Positions 1 to 8,888 of a stretch of DNA of 36,201 nt are shown in pieces. This DNA is from Bacteroidales bacterium (GTDB taxonomy: Bacteria; Bacteroidota; Bacteroidia; Bacteroidales; JAADJA01): the NCBI GenBank assembly GCA_030596605.1, contig JAUVJI010000027.1:1-36201 (forward strand). Reading direction: 5' to 3'. The position numbers were made by a program, and so were the translations under genes. Position 1 is the stretch's first letter. Each line of letters begins with the position of its first letter. The notes beneath the pieces were generated by a model. The model did not search any database, was not told the DNA's origin, and saw nothing but the letters and a program-made list of their open reading frames with translations.

Positions 1-84
1 AACAATCTTCTTTTTAATATCATTACTAAAATAACGGTTTCGTCTCGATCTGAGATCCTTTGTAAAAATGCTATTTTCTACCAT
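1..84 (-). CDS. Partial gene, N-terminus resembling a transposase (IS OrfA-like)
   Basis: An ATG at 84-82 on the minus strand opens a frame that stays open to the window edge (28 codons). The peptide starts MVENSIFTKDLRSRRN and continues YFSNDIKKKIV. The basic stretch followed by F/YS-x-x-I/FKxKIV resembles the start of helix-turn-helix transposase OrfA proteins, in which this segment precedes the first HTH helix. That is a recollection of the family's look; 28 residues are too few to be sure. The rest of the gene and any terminal inverted repeat lie outside the window or were not identified. Confidence 0.45.
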   Translation of the reverse strand, partial: MVENSIFTKDLRSRRNRYFSNDIKKKIV

Positions 85-133
85 AATAATACGCTTTTTT
101 TGGTCAACGTATTTCAGGCATTGACATTAACTT

Positions 134-154
134 TTTACCTTTAACCTTTAACCT
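134..154. repeat. Short heptanucleotide tandem repeat (TTTACCT, TTAACCT, TTAACCT)
   Basis: Three consecutive 7-bp units, the last two identical, lie in the spacer between the partial gene at the left edge and the terminator at 198-233. Its period matches the other 7-bp arrays in this window. Confidence 0.7.
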
Positions 155-197
155 ACACGTATGTGATCCTTCAGTGCCAGGAATAACCTTAAAAACA

Positions 198-233
198 AAA
201 AGCTTTACCCGCCAATTGGCGGATAAAGCTTTT
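198..233 (-). terminator. Strong hairpin downstream of the PID-CTERM-like gene
   Basis: Arms 198-213 and 218-233 pair at 15 of 16 positions (the exception can wobble) around an AATT centre. The GC-rich core is GCC/GGC and the outer part is AAAAGCTTT/AAAGCTTTT. On the minus strand it lies about 40 nt after the stop codon at 271 and is followed by a T-rich tract, so it probably ends the surface-protein transcription unit. The symmetry would also let it act on plus-strand transcripts. Confidence 0.75.
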
Positions 234-270
234 CTCTTAGAATAAATTTATGATTTTGTATCCTAGTTTC

Positions 271-501
271 CTAGTTTAATACTTTCTTACGAATGTCATA
301 AATTTTCTTGGTTCCATAACCAATTGCTAATGAAAGCAAAATGATAAGGCCGCCACCAATTGGTGCACCACCACCTGGAGTTCCACCAACAGGTGCACTA
401 CCTGCTCCACCACCTGCTTCCCAAGGCATTGGCTGTGCTGTTAATATAACCGGAACCAAGATTACTAATAATATCGCTACAATTAAAATTGCTTTTTTCA
501 T
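271..501 (-). CDS. Small PID-CTERM-like protein (76 aa)
   Basis: The product has an N-terminal signal/transmembrane helix (MKKAILIVAILLVILVPVIL), then a glycine/proline-rich linker. A C-terminal tripartite tail follows: the motif PIGGG, a hydrophobic helix (LIILLSLAIGYG) and a basic end (KKIYDIRKK). This matches the architecture of Bacteroidota proteins annotated with PID-CTERM protein-sorting domains, in which a short P-I-D/G-G-G motif precedes a membrane helix and a basic cluster. Here the third motif residue is Gly rather than Asp. The family is thought to be a sorting signal; its processing enzyme is not visible in this window. It is the last gene of the minus-strand surface locus and sits 43 bp after the T9SS protein. 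The role is unknown. Confidence 0.7.
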   Translation of the reverse strand: MKKAILIVAILLVILVPVILTAQPMPWEAGGGAGSAPVGGTPGGGAPIGGGLIILLSLAIGYGTKKIYDIRKKVLN

Positions 502-544
502 ATCTATATATTTTTTAATTTTTACAATTTATTTAATAATCCTT

Positions 545-2632
545 TTACTTAATAAATACCTTACCGGTTACAGCATTGTCGCTGGTTAATACTTTTACTA
601 CGTAGTATGTATTAACATCGTTCATTGGAATAACAGTAGTTCCAGGCTCTATGTCTGTCCTTACAACTTCCTGTCCCATCATGTTGAAAACTACTATGTC
701 GCCAGTTACATCAGGTACCTGTACATAAATGTTGTTTGCACTTGACCAGATGTTTACATAGTCAGCAAAGTTGTCGCCAATTCCCAATGGGGTGAAGTGT
801 AAGATGAACCTGTCAGGATCAGCACCTGCAATATGATCAAAAGTATATGAACCTTCAAGTAAGCTAGTTTGAGTTCCCAATAACAGGTCTTCTAATACTA
901 CATTTGCAAATTCACCTGTTTCAATGGCTTCAATTGTTACTGAACTACTAGTTCCCATCTCGAAGTATACAGGTACACTTTCAGTTGCTGGCATATGATT
1001 AATAGCAATAGTCATATCACTGGCCATAGTGTAAAGTGCAGGTACATACTCTACAGGAGAAATAAGCTTACGTGAATCATAACTATCCCTGTTTACTGTT
1101 GAGTTTTCATTAAAACTAATAACAGTTTCATCACTACGGTCATTGGCAGTTGCCATTAACTTAACCATGTTAGATGCATCTTTCCAGTAAGTTACATTAT
1201 ATACATGGGCCCTTTCTGCATCAGTGAATGTTACAACATCTGCTGCATTCGCTTCAAGGAAGAATCCCTGTACTGGAGGTACAAATCCGTTACCACCATT
1301 AGTTGAAGAGAAATCAAATGCATTATAAGTTGCATACTGCTCTCCCCATTCGTACCAGAAATAAATGGTTGGGTTCAAATTACCAGTCCAGTTTATTCCA
1401 TCATAATAATCCTGGAAATCCCAGTAAGAAGGATATGGGTTACCCATCAGGTTGAAATTTGGGAACGCACCTACACCACTTGCAGTAGCTCCACCAATCT
1501 GATCTCCAAAGTTAGGAGCTCCAATGAACTCAACTGTTTCACCTGTTCCTGGAGCAGGACAAGCATAAGCATCATCCCATTTTACACTCCAGCCATCCAT
1601 TCCATCGTTGAAGATCTCAGCAGCAGGAACACAAGGCTCACCACCTACATGCTGAAAAAACATACTTGTAGTTTCATCCCATGTGTTCAGGAAGTAGTCC
1701 AATATATTATGTGAACCAAATCCAGCTATCGGTGATGACATATAGTGCCATCCGCCTGTTGCACTTGGCCAGCTTGCTACGTAACGGTCATACTGGAAAT
1801 CTCCACCTAGAGCAGCTCCATAAATGAATGAACCGTTGTAAGTATCATCTGATAATACTGTCAACCCACCATCATTAGTGAATACACCATCAACTGATAA
1901 ATATCCAAGTGGATTAACTACAATAGGGGCATCACTTGTTAGGTCAAGTGTCCATGCAACTGTAGGAGTAGCATCATTGGTTTCAATAACAGGATCGTTG
2001 GGTGTTCCAGCTGGAATAGTTACATCAATTCCAGAGGGAACCATACCATCATCCCAGTTAGTTCCATCAAACCAATCTGAACTTGTTACTCCTGTCCAAA
2101 GACCTGGAGTAGCGATTGGTCCAACACTACCATCCACAAATGTGGCATCGTATATAGTACCGGCTGTTGACCATATAGCACTTAAGCCTTTCTCAGGCCA
2201 ACCTGGAATAGGGTCTTTTACCTCAAGTCCCCATACAAGGCTTGAGAAATCAGGATCACCTGTATATGTCCACTCAATCTGGCATAACTCTTCACCAGGT
2301 GCTGGAAAAATACCACCTGAAAAAGACAGCCATGTAAGAATGATCTCATCCGGGCCATAAGTCAGGTTGTTCATCCACTCATAAAATGGCATTGTAGGAT
2401 TAGTGAAGACCACACTTACCGGTGTTAATACCAGCGGGTCATAAAAGAAATAAAACTGGAGTGTCCCCCAATTTTCTCCACCACCTATTGCATCCATTGT
2501 AACAGGTGTAAACACACTACCTGCAGGTAATCCTCCACCCATATCAGGTATGCTAACTGTTGTTGTTAATTGTCCGAAAGATAAAGTTACACTTAAGAAC
2601 ATAACACTAAAGAATAAAATTACTTTTTTCAT
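545..2632 (-). CDS. T9SS type A sorting domain surface protein with cohesin-like N-terminal domain
   Basis: I chose the ATG at 2632 because MKKVILFFSVMFLSVTLSFG is a clean signal peptide; an upstream in-frame ATG at 2677 would add 15 unneeded residues. This gives 695 aa. After the signal, roughly 20-150 resembles a cohesin-like beta-sandwich (LQFYFFYDPLVLTPVSV). Next comes a W-T-G...SSDWFDGTNWDDG segment followed by DVTIPAG, typical of Bacteroidota exported proteins, then a region with MSSP and NLMGNPYPS motifs. The last ~80 residues form a type A T9SS sorting domain: VNIWSSANNIYVQV, VVFNMMGQEV and the ending GKVFIK. The protein should cross the outer membrane through the type IX system and be anchored or released. 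Its ligand or substrate cannot be told from sequence. No catalytic motif is apparent. Confidence 0.85.
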   Translation of the reverse strand: MKKVILFFSVMFLSVTLSFGQLTTTVSIPDMGGGLPAGSVFTPVTMDAIGGGENWGTLQFYFFYDPLVLTPVSVVFTNPTMPFYEWMNNLTYGPDEIILTWLSFSGGIFPAPGEELCQIEWTYTGDPDFSSLVWGLEVKDPIPGWPEKGLSAIWSTAGTIYDATFVDGSVGPIATPGLWTGVTSSDWFDGTNWDDGMVPSGIDVTIPAGTPNDPVIETNDATPTVAWTLDLTSDAPIVVNPLGYLSVDGVFTNDGGLTVLSDDTYNGSFIYGAALGGDFQYDRYVASWPSATGGWHYMSSPIAGFGSHNILDYFLNTWDETTSMFFQHVGGEPCVPAAEIFNDGMDGWSVKWDDAYACPAPGTGETVEFIGAPNFGDQIGGATASGVGAFPNFNLMGNPYPSYWDFQDYYDGINWTGNLNPTIYFWYEWGEQYATYNAFDFSSTNGGNGFVPPVQGFFLEANAADVVTFTDAERAHVYNVTYWKDASNMVKLMATANDRSDETVISFNENSTVNRDSYDSRKLISPVEYVPALYTMASDMTIAINHMPATESVPVYFEMGTSSSVTIEAIETGEFANVVLEDLLLGTQTSLLEGSYTFDHIAGADPDRFILHFTPLGIGDNFADYVNIWSSANNIYVQVPDVTGDIVVFNMMGQEVVRTDIEPGTTVIPMNDVNTYYVVKVLTSDNAVTGKVFIK

Positions 2633-2694
2633 TTTTGTCAGTTTTTTGTTCATACTATTTTTAAAACTTTGTTTCAAATTAATTTTTATTTGAC

Positions 2695-3723
2695 CTATGG
2701 TGCATAACTGCCATCTGTATCACCTGAACAAATGCCTTGGAACGACTGCGTTCCAACACCACTTGTTACGGTAACACCGGGTTCTTCAAAAATCCAAAAA
2801 TGGACAAATCCGGGAGGAGTACCTGTTTGTTCCTGCCACATGGCCATAACGTCATTCATAAGAATATACCCATCCTCGTCAACATCACCGGCAAAATAAT
2901 GCATTCCGGTTAAAGTAACCAGGGGATCTACTACATGCTGACGTGCAAGCTGAACATCATTCATCGTTAAACCACCCCAGGCTTTTACTGTTGTACTTTC
3001 TAAAGTATAACCACCATCGTCAATATCAGAAATATTATAATCACCATTGCTATCGGTTACATCTGAGGCAACTTCAACTACGCCGTCCATCAGTTTTACC
3101 GTTACTTCACTTAACGCAGAACTTGAACCATTCGCATATGTAACATTTCCGTAAACTGTGCTGAGCTTGTTGCCTGATAAATTATTATCATAAAAACAAG
3201 GATCAGTGTATTTAATCGGATCTGTACTCATATCATCCTGGTAATACTGTCCTCCATTCATTAAAGTTTCGTCAAAAGCGATACCGGCTGTTTCTGTATT
3301 ATCATCGATATCAATGGTAATTCGTAAGAGTCCTTGAAAGGTTGTAGTCATTTCATTATAATATGTTGCACTGGCCCATTCGGTCATCTCATTGCTTGCT
3401 TCCGTTATGACTGCAAACTTTGACCCGGTGTTATCGGCCGAGTTAACAACAAAATAATGATTCTCCATTAGCGTTAAATCGGCGACTGTTACCTTTGCGT
3501 TTGCTACGATATCCGATCCAAAACCAAGGGTATTGTAATCGAAATATACTTGCAGGTCGCGATGGTAGGTGCCGCCAACATCTGCCTTTACCTCAATATC
3601 AAATTGTAATTGAGACCCGGCATTGATCACCTCGTAATTGGCAAATTGCCAACTCAGTGTTTGAGCGTTTCCAATAAAACTAACAAACGTTAGTAATGCG
3701 AAGATTAATGTTAACTTTTTCAT
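2695..3723 (-). CDS. Exported cohesin-like/dockerin-like domain protein
   Basis: The 342-aa product has a signal peptide (MKKLTLIFALLTFVSFIGNA, cleaved near AQ). Residues ~22-165 form a domain of cohesin-like character (LSWQFANYEVINAG, DLQVYFDYNTLGFG) seen in T9SS-secreted Bacteroidota proteins. Residues ~185-245 resemble a CnaB/SdrD-like repeat (VYGNVTYANGSSSAL, DSNGDYNISDIDDGGY). The C-terminal ~95 residues are dockerin-like: MNDVQLARQHV, then GDVDEDGYILMNDVMAMW, an EF-hand-type loop with acidic positions, then GDTDGSY at the very end. No T9SS C-terminal domain is present. The dockerin-like part is close to residues ~1076-1172 of the next upstream protein, so the two genes share a module. 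It lies 17 bp upstream of the window's T9SS gene region and has its own promoter. Confidence 0.75.
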   Translation of the reverse strand: MKKLTLIFALLTFVSFIGNAQTLSWQFANYEVINAGSQLQFDIEVKADVGGTYHRDLQVYFDYNTLGFGSDIVANAKVTVADLTLMENHYFVVNSADNTGSKFAVITEASNEMTEWASATYYNEMTTTFQGLLRITIDIDDNTETAGIAFDETLMNGGQYYQDDMSTDPIKYTDPCFYDNNLSGNKLSTVYGNVTYANGSSSALSEVTVKLMDGVVEVASDVTDSNGDYNISDIDDGGYTLESTTVKAWGGLTMNDVQLARQHVVDPLVTLTGMHYFAGDVDEDGYILMNDVMAMWQEQTGTPPGFVHFWIFEEPGVTVTSGVGTQSFQGICSGDTDGSYAP

Positions 3724-3779
3724 ATAAAATTATTTTATTAAAATCAAAATTTTATTATGGTTCTTCCGATTAATAATTG

Positions 3780-3811
3780 CAAATGTAACATCTTCGCAAA
3801 TAAAATCCAAA
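3780..3811 (-). promoter_or_regulatory. Bacteroidota-type promoter for the dockerin-like gene
   Basis: Read on the minus strand, TTTG (3811-3808) is followed after 20 bp by TACATTTG (3787-3780), matching the TTTG/TAnnTTTG consensus of Bacteroidota primary sigma factors. It lies about 57 bp upstream of the ATG at 3723. Confidence 0.6.
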
Positions 3812-3845
3812 TTATTTCTCTTTTTTTTCAAAAATATATAATGAA

Positions 3846-3880
3846 GATAACATTGCGGAAAATTTTTCCGCAATGCTATC
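3846..3880 (-). terminator. Strong hairpin terminator after the 1467-aa surface protein
   Basis: Arms 3846-3862 and 3864-3880 are complementary at 16 of 17 positions (core ATTGCGGAAAA/TTTTCCGCAAT). It begins 12 nt past the stop codon at 3892 and is followed on the minus strand by an AT-rich tract. It separates the 1467-aa gene from the downstream gene, which has its own promoter. Confidence 0.8.
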
Positions 3881-3891
3881 TTGTATATAAT

Positions 3892-6800
3892 TTAGTTTAC
3901 ATTAACAGTGAAATCCACAACTGAACCCCATGTGAAACCTCCACAAGGATCGAGTGGGTTAGAACCGCCTTCATGTTGCATTACACGCATCCTGGTAGCT
4001 CCGGTTGTAGCGCCAGCAGGAACTGTAAAGGTGAAAGTCTGAAGCGACGGAGGAGAACCTGACCATGTACCGATACTTTCCCCGGGATCAAAACTGTAAT
4101 TTGGAATCATCCAGTCGATCCACACTTCACCAGCTCCTGAGTAACTACCACCGCAAGTACCAAAAGTAACATCAATTGAATAAGTAAGGCCAATGGTTAC
4201 ATCAACTGACATTGTAGCAGTAAGGTCTTCTACACCTAACCATCCGCCACCACCGGTAGGATTAGTACATCCGAGGTAAGCGATTGCAGAAGCTGCATCA
4301 CCTGTGATGTCAACCGTCTCTACATTAGAGTCATAAGTAGAAGTAGGCCCTACTCCGGATATACAATAAGCCGGTACCCATTCTTCTATTGTAAGGTCAA
4401 AATCAGGAATACAATCAGGTGATGGCCAGGTATCTACCATAATATAGTAAGCACCTGCTGCCAGGAATACACCTTCAATCGTATGAGCTGTACCACCACT
4501 GTTGGTACTCATAGCGAGAACACTTGTAAAGTCAGTATCATCATCAATAAAAAATCCTGAGTAGGTTGTCCCTTTCGGATCAACTGTAATATTTACAGTA
4601 TAGTCACTGGTAAGCGTCAGTAAATAAAAGATGTCTTCGCCACCATCGTAATATCCCAGTTCACTATTCTCTTCGAAATTAAATAATCCGCAGTTTGTCT
4701 GATTAAATAAAGTCAAATCACTTGGATAACTAATAGGGATAGGATTCATCCACGTTGCACCAAGAGCTACGCCAGGTGGTACATAACTACCATCCGTATC
4801 ACCGGCACAAATTGCCTGGAAGTCTTGAGTTGCACTCGGGGCAACAGTTACAGAAGGATCATCAAAGAACCACTGATGTATAAATCCAGTAGCTGGTGGA
4901 GGTGCGGCTGTTTGTTCGTTCCACATTGCCATAACGTCATTCATTAATAGAAATCCATCCTCGTCGACATCTCCTGCAAGTACATACATTCCGGTTAAAG
5001 TACCTCCGGGGGTAGTAACATGCTGACGTGCCATCTGTACATCATTCATACTTAATCCGCCCCAATCATCTGTGGTAGAACCACCGAGAACGTAAATTCC
5101 GTCGGGAACACAATTAAACATAAAGTATCCGTCCAGGTCTGTAATAGTACTTAGAACATCAACACCGTCATCGATAGTTACTTCATCGAGTTGCATAGGT
5201 GACATAAGTCCGTTTGCATATGTTAAGAACCCGTCTATCCTGAATAATTCAGTTACATTAATATCGAAAGTAAAGTCATCCTTCGGTTCAGACATTACAG
5301 GATAATAAACTGTAGTGGGGCCTTCAACCAAGAAGTTAAGGTCGTTAAGACAGTTACCTGCAACAGCCCATTCACCTGTAGAATATATAAATGAAGCAGG
5401 GTCGCAAGAGCAATCTGCAGTTAGAATAATACCTGTATTACTTAATGTAAGTTCATTGACAAGACACATATCTATTTCAATGAAGTTACATTCGTAAGGC
5501 AGATCAATCTCATACCAAACAGCATCCCAATCGAGAACACCCGGGCAGTCAACAGTAGCACCTAAAGTTGTACCCGGAACAGTTTGCGGAAACGCACCAC
5601 CAATAAATATTGCATCATCGCAATCGTCATTTACAGGAGGTGGGTCTGGTTTAGGCAGACATTCGTGTATTATAAATCCATCGATAACGAAGTTCTCACC
5701 CAGTACATCAATTGATACCCATTCAGGGTTGTAGTCAGGGAGCACAAAATCAAAAACATATGGCTCCGGGCCTGGAATAAAATCATCAACTAATAACAGT
5801 AACTCTCTTCCAATATAGAGATCTTCCTCAGGTAGTGTAAGAGGCGGGAGAGGAGGTACCCGTGGCTCAGGTAAGGGGTTGCCTACCAAAGACCATTCGT
5901 CTGTTGACCAGTTTACCACAAATTCAAGATATGTGGGGAACCCAGGATCAAAAGCATCCACGGTGATTTCGATATGAATCTCTTTATAACGTGTGATATC
6001 ATATGGATGATCATAGAACCAGATATTCCAAAATGTTGACTCCGGGTAATAATACCAGCCGTCTCCATAGTAGTCAGTTCCGCCACCATCAACAAATCCA
6101 CCTGCCGGATCAAGTGTTACCCAAAAATCATTCTGAATGACCAGTTGTTCAATTACATCTACATCAAGTGTAAAGTTTTCCTGGAAATCTCCGGTTGCTA
6201 CAGGATAATAAAAGGTAGCAGGACCTGGAATATCAACCCATGTTAAGTCAAAAACACACGGAGCTGCGAAATTCCAGCTAACTGCGTAATCATACTCTGC
6301 AAGGTCGCAGCTACATTCAATACGTGTACCAACTATCCATCCATTATTCAAAAGGGCATCGCCACACAGGTCGAGTACTATAGTATTCATTGAATAAGGA
6401 AGGTCTATGGCATACCATACATCACCACTTGCCATATCCAATACACCCGGGCATGAAATTGTAGCGCCAAGTGTAGTACCGAGAATACCGGTTACGGGAT
6501 AAGGGCCAACTACAGGTTGTGCGTTAAAACACACATCATTGGGTGGTGGAGGAATTACTGGAGCAAATCCTACCCAGGGGCTTGTTTCATCGGTGCCGCA
6601 ATCAGTGCGTACATAAAACTCATAAGGGGCAAGAGCCCAGTCAAAACCTGTCATTGTATAAGAATAAATAGTTCCTGGAAACGCGTCTGAATAACCAAAA
6701 AATGAACCGGTATAAGTTAGCGCGTCATCAGGGTCAAAACCTAATAATCCCCAAACAATATCATAAAGATTTTCCGCATTTAAATCTGTCCAGTTTGCAT

Positions 6801-8295
6801 CAGCCGTAGTGGCTCCATAGTTATTAGCATATAAATCTGTAGGACCAGGGCATGCTCCGCAATATGTGGGAATATCAGTAAGTCCGATTGGTGGAATTAC
6901 ACCGTGATTAACTTCATCCGGATCAGTTGCCACCTGAACTCCCGTATGATCGTAGATATAATAAAAGTTTTCGTAATCCCATTGAGCAGCAGTACCAGTA
7001 TAAACAGTTGAAAAAGTAGCTCCATCATTTACCCCGAAGGTAAAACACACTGGACCAGTACCATCTGCTAATGTTATATCATCAAGAACAAGAACACCAT
7101 CGGAAAACACATCCAATGAATTACCATTCCATCCATCACCATAGTCATCATGTAAGCAGATTTCCCAAACGCAATCAAAGGCTGCAACTCCATTGCCTGT
7201 AATGTTTACAGACGTGGTATTATCAGTTAAATTATCATAAATATTAAGGACAGTTGAATAGGCTTGTTCTGAAGTAGGTGTAAATTGTACTTCAATTTCA
7301 ACTGTAGTTTGATCCGCTGGAATATCTGTAGGATAGGGTGCTCCATTATCAGATATTATTGTAAAAGCAGCATCACCTGTTAAGTCTGGAGCAGGATCTA
7401 GTGTAATAGAACCACCTGCAGGACAGTAATTTTCAATTGTAAATATCTGTGTTGGAGAATACCCAAGACTAACAGGACCAAAATCAAATGGATCAGGAGT
7501 TACAGCAAGCCTTGGTCCGGCATCAGTTGCTTCTACATAAGCGCCAGTGATGAATTCATATCCATCGTAAACCGTCCAGGCACCAGCTGATCCAGTATAA
7601 GAATGTCCAGAATGATCAGCAGTACTCATACTTGATGGATGGCCACTAGCGTCAACAGGAACAACTGCAACCCAGAAATCGTTTGTAACAACTACTGGAG
7701 GAGAAAGCGTGTAAAAGTATTCAACATAATTCTGAGCTTCCAAATCTTCTGATTCATATAATAGTGCAACTCCATCAGCGTCATAGATTTTGAAATGAAA
7801 TGTAGCGTCAGGCCAGGGATAAGAAGAATGTTCATAAAATAGATGACTAACTTGTTCAATTGTAACTGGACCTTCAAGGCAAAAATCATATATTTCAAAG
7901 AATGTAGCTCTTTCGGGACTTGGCCAGTTCAAGTGTGTTTCTTCACCACTAACAGCATATGCCTGCCAATTGAAAGCATCACTTGGATCAGGGCTACCCG
8001 GTAGCTGTTGTAAATCACTACTGTTAATTTTGGCTTTAGATGTGGGCGGAATCGCCTTCTGTTCAAGTGTAACCTCTGCCTGATCCTCAATGTTTGGATC
8101 TGTAAAAGAAATTTGAACTTTGTCACCATCAGGGGTTAACTTGATAGCCGACTTTTCCATTTGTTTCTGCTTCAAAAGGTAACCCTTTTCGGCTACACCT
8201 TTTTGAGCATCTTGCACCGTTGTTTGTGCAAAGGCAATAGATGACGATAATAATATCACCATCATTAGTTGCCACAATTTTGTAAACTTTTTCAT
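3892..8295 (-). CDS. Large multidomain exported adhesin-like protein (1467 aa) with dockerin-like and GEVED domains
   Basis: The ATG at 8295 starts a signal peptide (MKKFTKLWQLMMVILLSSSI...AFAQ); the frame is open 57 codons further but that stretch is AT-rich leader. Approximate domains: choice-of-anchor D/ASPM-SPD2-Hydin-like 265-370; a DDYGDGWNG-containing sandwich 374-460; fibronectin III-like 482-580; two copies of a ~130-residue module at 585-715 and 885-1015 (NDVCFNA.../NDDCDDA..., GTTLGAT, CPGVLD, W-Y-x-I-DLPY, CSCD, YYPV); CnaB/SdrD-like 1018-1073; dockerin-like 1076-1172 (MNDVQMARQHV, GDVDEDGFLLMNDV, GDTDGSY); pre-peptidase C-terminal-like 1190-1305; GEVED-like 1385-1467 (GEVWIDW, FTVPAGATTGATRMRV). 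It ends without a T9SS tail, so how it is retained is unclear. It is likely a surface or matrix protein; no enzyme domain is seen. Confidence 0.75.
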   Translation of the reverse strand: MKKFTKLWQLMMVILLSSSIAFAQTTVQDAQKGVAEKGYLLKQKQMEKSAIKLTPDGDKVQISFTDPNIEDQAEVTLEQKAIPPTSKAKINSSDLQQLPGSPDPSDAFNWQAYAVSGEETHLNWPSPERATFFEIYDFCLEGPVTIEQVSHLFYEHSSYPWPDATFHFKIYDADGVALLYESEDLEAQNYVEYFYTLSPPVVVTNDFWVAVVPVDASGHPSSMSTADHSGHSYTGSAGAWTVYDGYEFITGAYVEATDAGPRLAVTPDPFDFGPVSLGYSPTQIFTIENYCPAGGSITLDPAPDLTGDAAFTIISDNGAPYPTDIPADQTTVEIEVQFTPTSEQAYSTVLNIYDNLTDNTTSVNITGNGVAAFDCVWEICLHDDYGDGWNGNSLDVFSDGVLVLDDITLADGTGPVCFTFGVNDGATFSTVYTGTAAQWDYENFYYIYDHTGVQVATDPDEVNHGVIPPIGLTDIPTYCGACPGPTDLYANNYGATTADANWTDLNAENLYDIVWGLLGFDPDDALTYTGSFFGYSDAFPGTIYSYTMTGFDWALAPYEFYVRTDCGTDETSPWVGFAPVIPPPPNDVCFNAQPVVGPYPVTGILGTTLGATISCPGVLDMASGDVWYAIDLPYSMNTIVLDLCGDALLNNGWIVGTRIECSCDLAEYDYAVSWNFAAPCVFDLTWVDIPGPATFYYPVATGDFQENFTLDVDVIEQLVIQNDFWVTLDPAGGFVDGGGTDYYGDGWYYYPESTFWNIWFYDHPYDITRYKEIHIEITVDAFDPGFPTYLEFVVNWSTDEWSLVGNPLPEPRVPPLPPLTLPEEDLYIGRELLLLVDDFIPGPEPYVFDFVLPDYNPEWVSIDVLGENFVIDGFIIHECLPKPDPPPVNDDCDDAIFIGGAFPQTVPGTTLGATVDCPGVLDWDAVWYEIDLPYECNFIEIDMCLVNELTLSNTGIILTADCSCDPASFIYSTGEWAVAGNCLNDLNFLVEGPTTVYYPVMSEPKDDFTFDINVTELFRIDGFLTYANGLMSPMQLDEVTIDDGVDVLSTITDLDGYFMFNCVPDGIYVLGGSTTDDWGGLSMNDVQMARQHVTTPGGTLTGMYVLAGDVDEDGFLLMNDVMAMWNEQTAAPPPATGFIHQWFFDDPSVTVAPSATQDFQAICAGDTDGSYVPPGVALGATWMNPIPISYPSDLTLFNQTNCGLFNFEENSELGYYDGGEDIFYLLTLTSDYTVNITVDPKGTTYSGFFIDDDTDFTSVLAMSTNSGGTAHTIEGVFLAAGAYYIMVDTWPSPDCIPDFDLTIEEWVPAYCISGVGPTSTYDSNVETVDITGDAASAIAYLGCTNPTGGGGWLGVEDLTATMSVDVTIGLTYSIDVTFGTCGGSYSGAGEVWIDWMIPNYSFDPGESIGTWSGSPPSLQTFTFTVPAGATTGATRMRVMQHEGGSNPLDPCGGFTWGSVVDFTVNVN

Positions 8296-8709
8296 ACATT
8301 TTAAATTTAAGTTAATAAAAAAACAGTTAATATTATTTCTATATATTGAATTTTGAAATAATTCAGTAATACTATGAGATAAATATACGACTGTAGGTCG
8401 CACCGATAGGTATCTGTCAAAGAAGTCTAACACTCTATATTTCATTTTGGTAGTTAATTCAAACAACCTGATTATTTTGCTTAGGTGCCAATTCTAAAGA
8501 TGCAAATATAGGGAAAAAATTAGAAAGCAAGGAAAAAAATACTTTTTTTTAATGAGAATTAAAATCTTTTTTATAATCCATATTTACCTCTTGTTTTTAC
8601 AAATTCATAATCAATTATTTAAGGGACAATATTAAATTTACTTCACATTAAGATATTTATTAACAGATAGGAATTTTATTTAAAATTTATGATTGGCTGT
8701 TGATTAAAA
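8296..8709. other. Long AT-rich leader/spacer upstream of the 1467-aa gene
   Basis: No gene is supported here. A minus-strand TATATTTG (8511-8504) fits the -7 consensus, but no good TTTG lies 19-20 bp upstream; if used it would give a leader of about 200 nt. The stretch 8520-8709 is AT-rich with homopolymer runs and nothing else that I recognise. Confidence 0.35.
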
Positions 8710-8744
8710 GTTTGGAGTTTTGAGTTTAGGGTTTAGGCGAGGGA
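8710..8744. repeat. Heptanucleotide array (AGTTTGG, AGTTTTG, AGTTTAG, GGTTTAG, GCGAGGG)
   Basis: Five consecutive 7-bp units lie end to end, the first four differing by one or two bases from one another. It lies in the spacer between the 1467-aa gene and the rluA-like gene and has the same period as arrays at 9599-9723, 10723-10778 and 16673-16742. Confidence 0.65.
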
Positions 8745-8803
8745 ATAAGCGGCTGTTAATCCGAAAAAGCCCGAAGCAATTTCAAATTTGGTGAACACTT
8801 AAC

Positions 8804-8846
8804 CTGTTATGTTGAAAGTGGTATTGGCGGTTGCATAACATAACAG
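8804..8846. repeat. 10-bp perfect inverted repeat
   Basis: CTGTTATGTT (8804-8813) and AACATAACAG (8837-8846) are perfectly complementary around a 23-nt loop. It lies about 70 nt downstream of the rluA-like stop codon and could be a weak terminator or a decayed repeat. Confidence 0.5.
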
Positions 8847-8888
8847 TTTGAAAAATGCGTACATCGAATTAAATGTTTTGCGTCTTTC

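Noticed and set aside
1878..2360. Plus-strand 160-aa frame inside the T9SS gene
   Set aside because: It is antisense to a well-supported protein, without signal, domain or promoter; similar frames opposite other genes were also left out.
8296..8466. 57-codon N-terminal extension of the 1467-aa protein
   Set aside because: A clean signal peptide begins at the ATG at 8295; the extension is AT-rich leader without domain character and would bury the signal.
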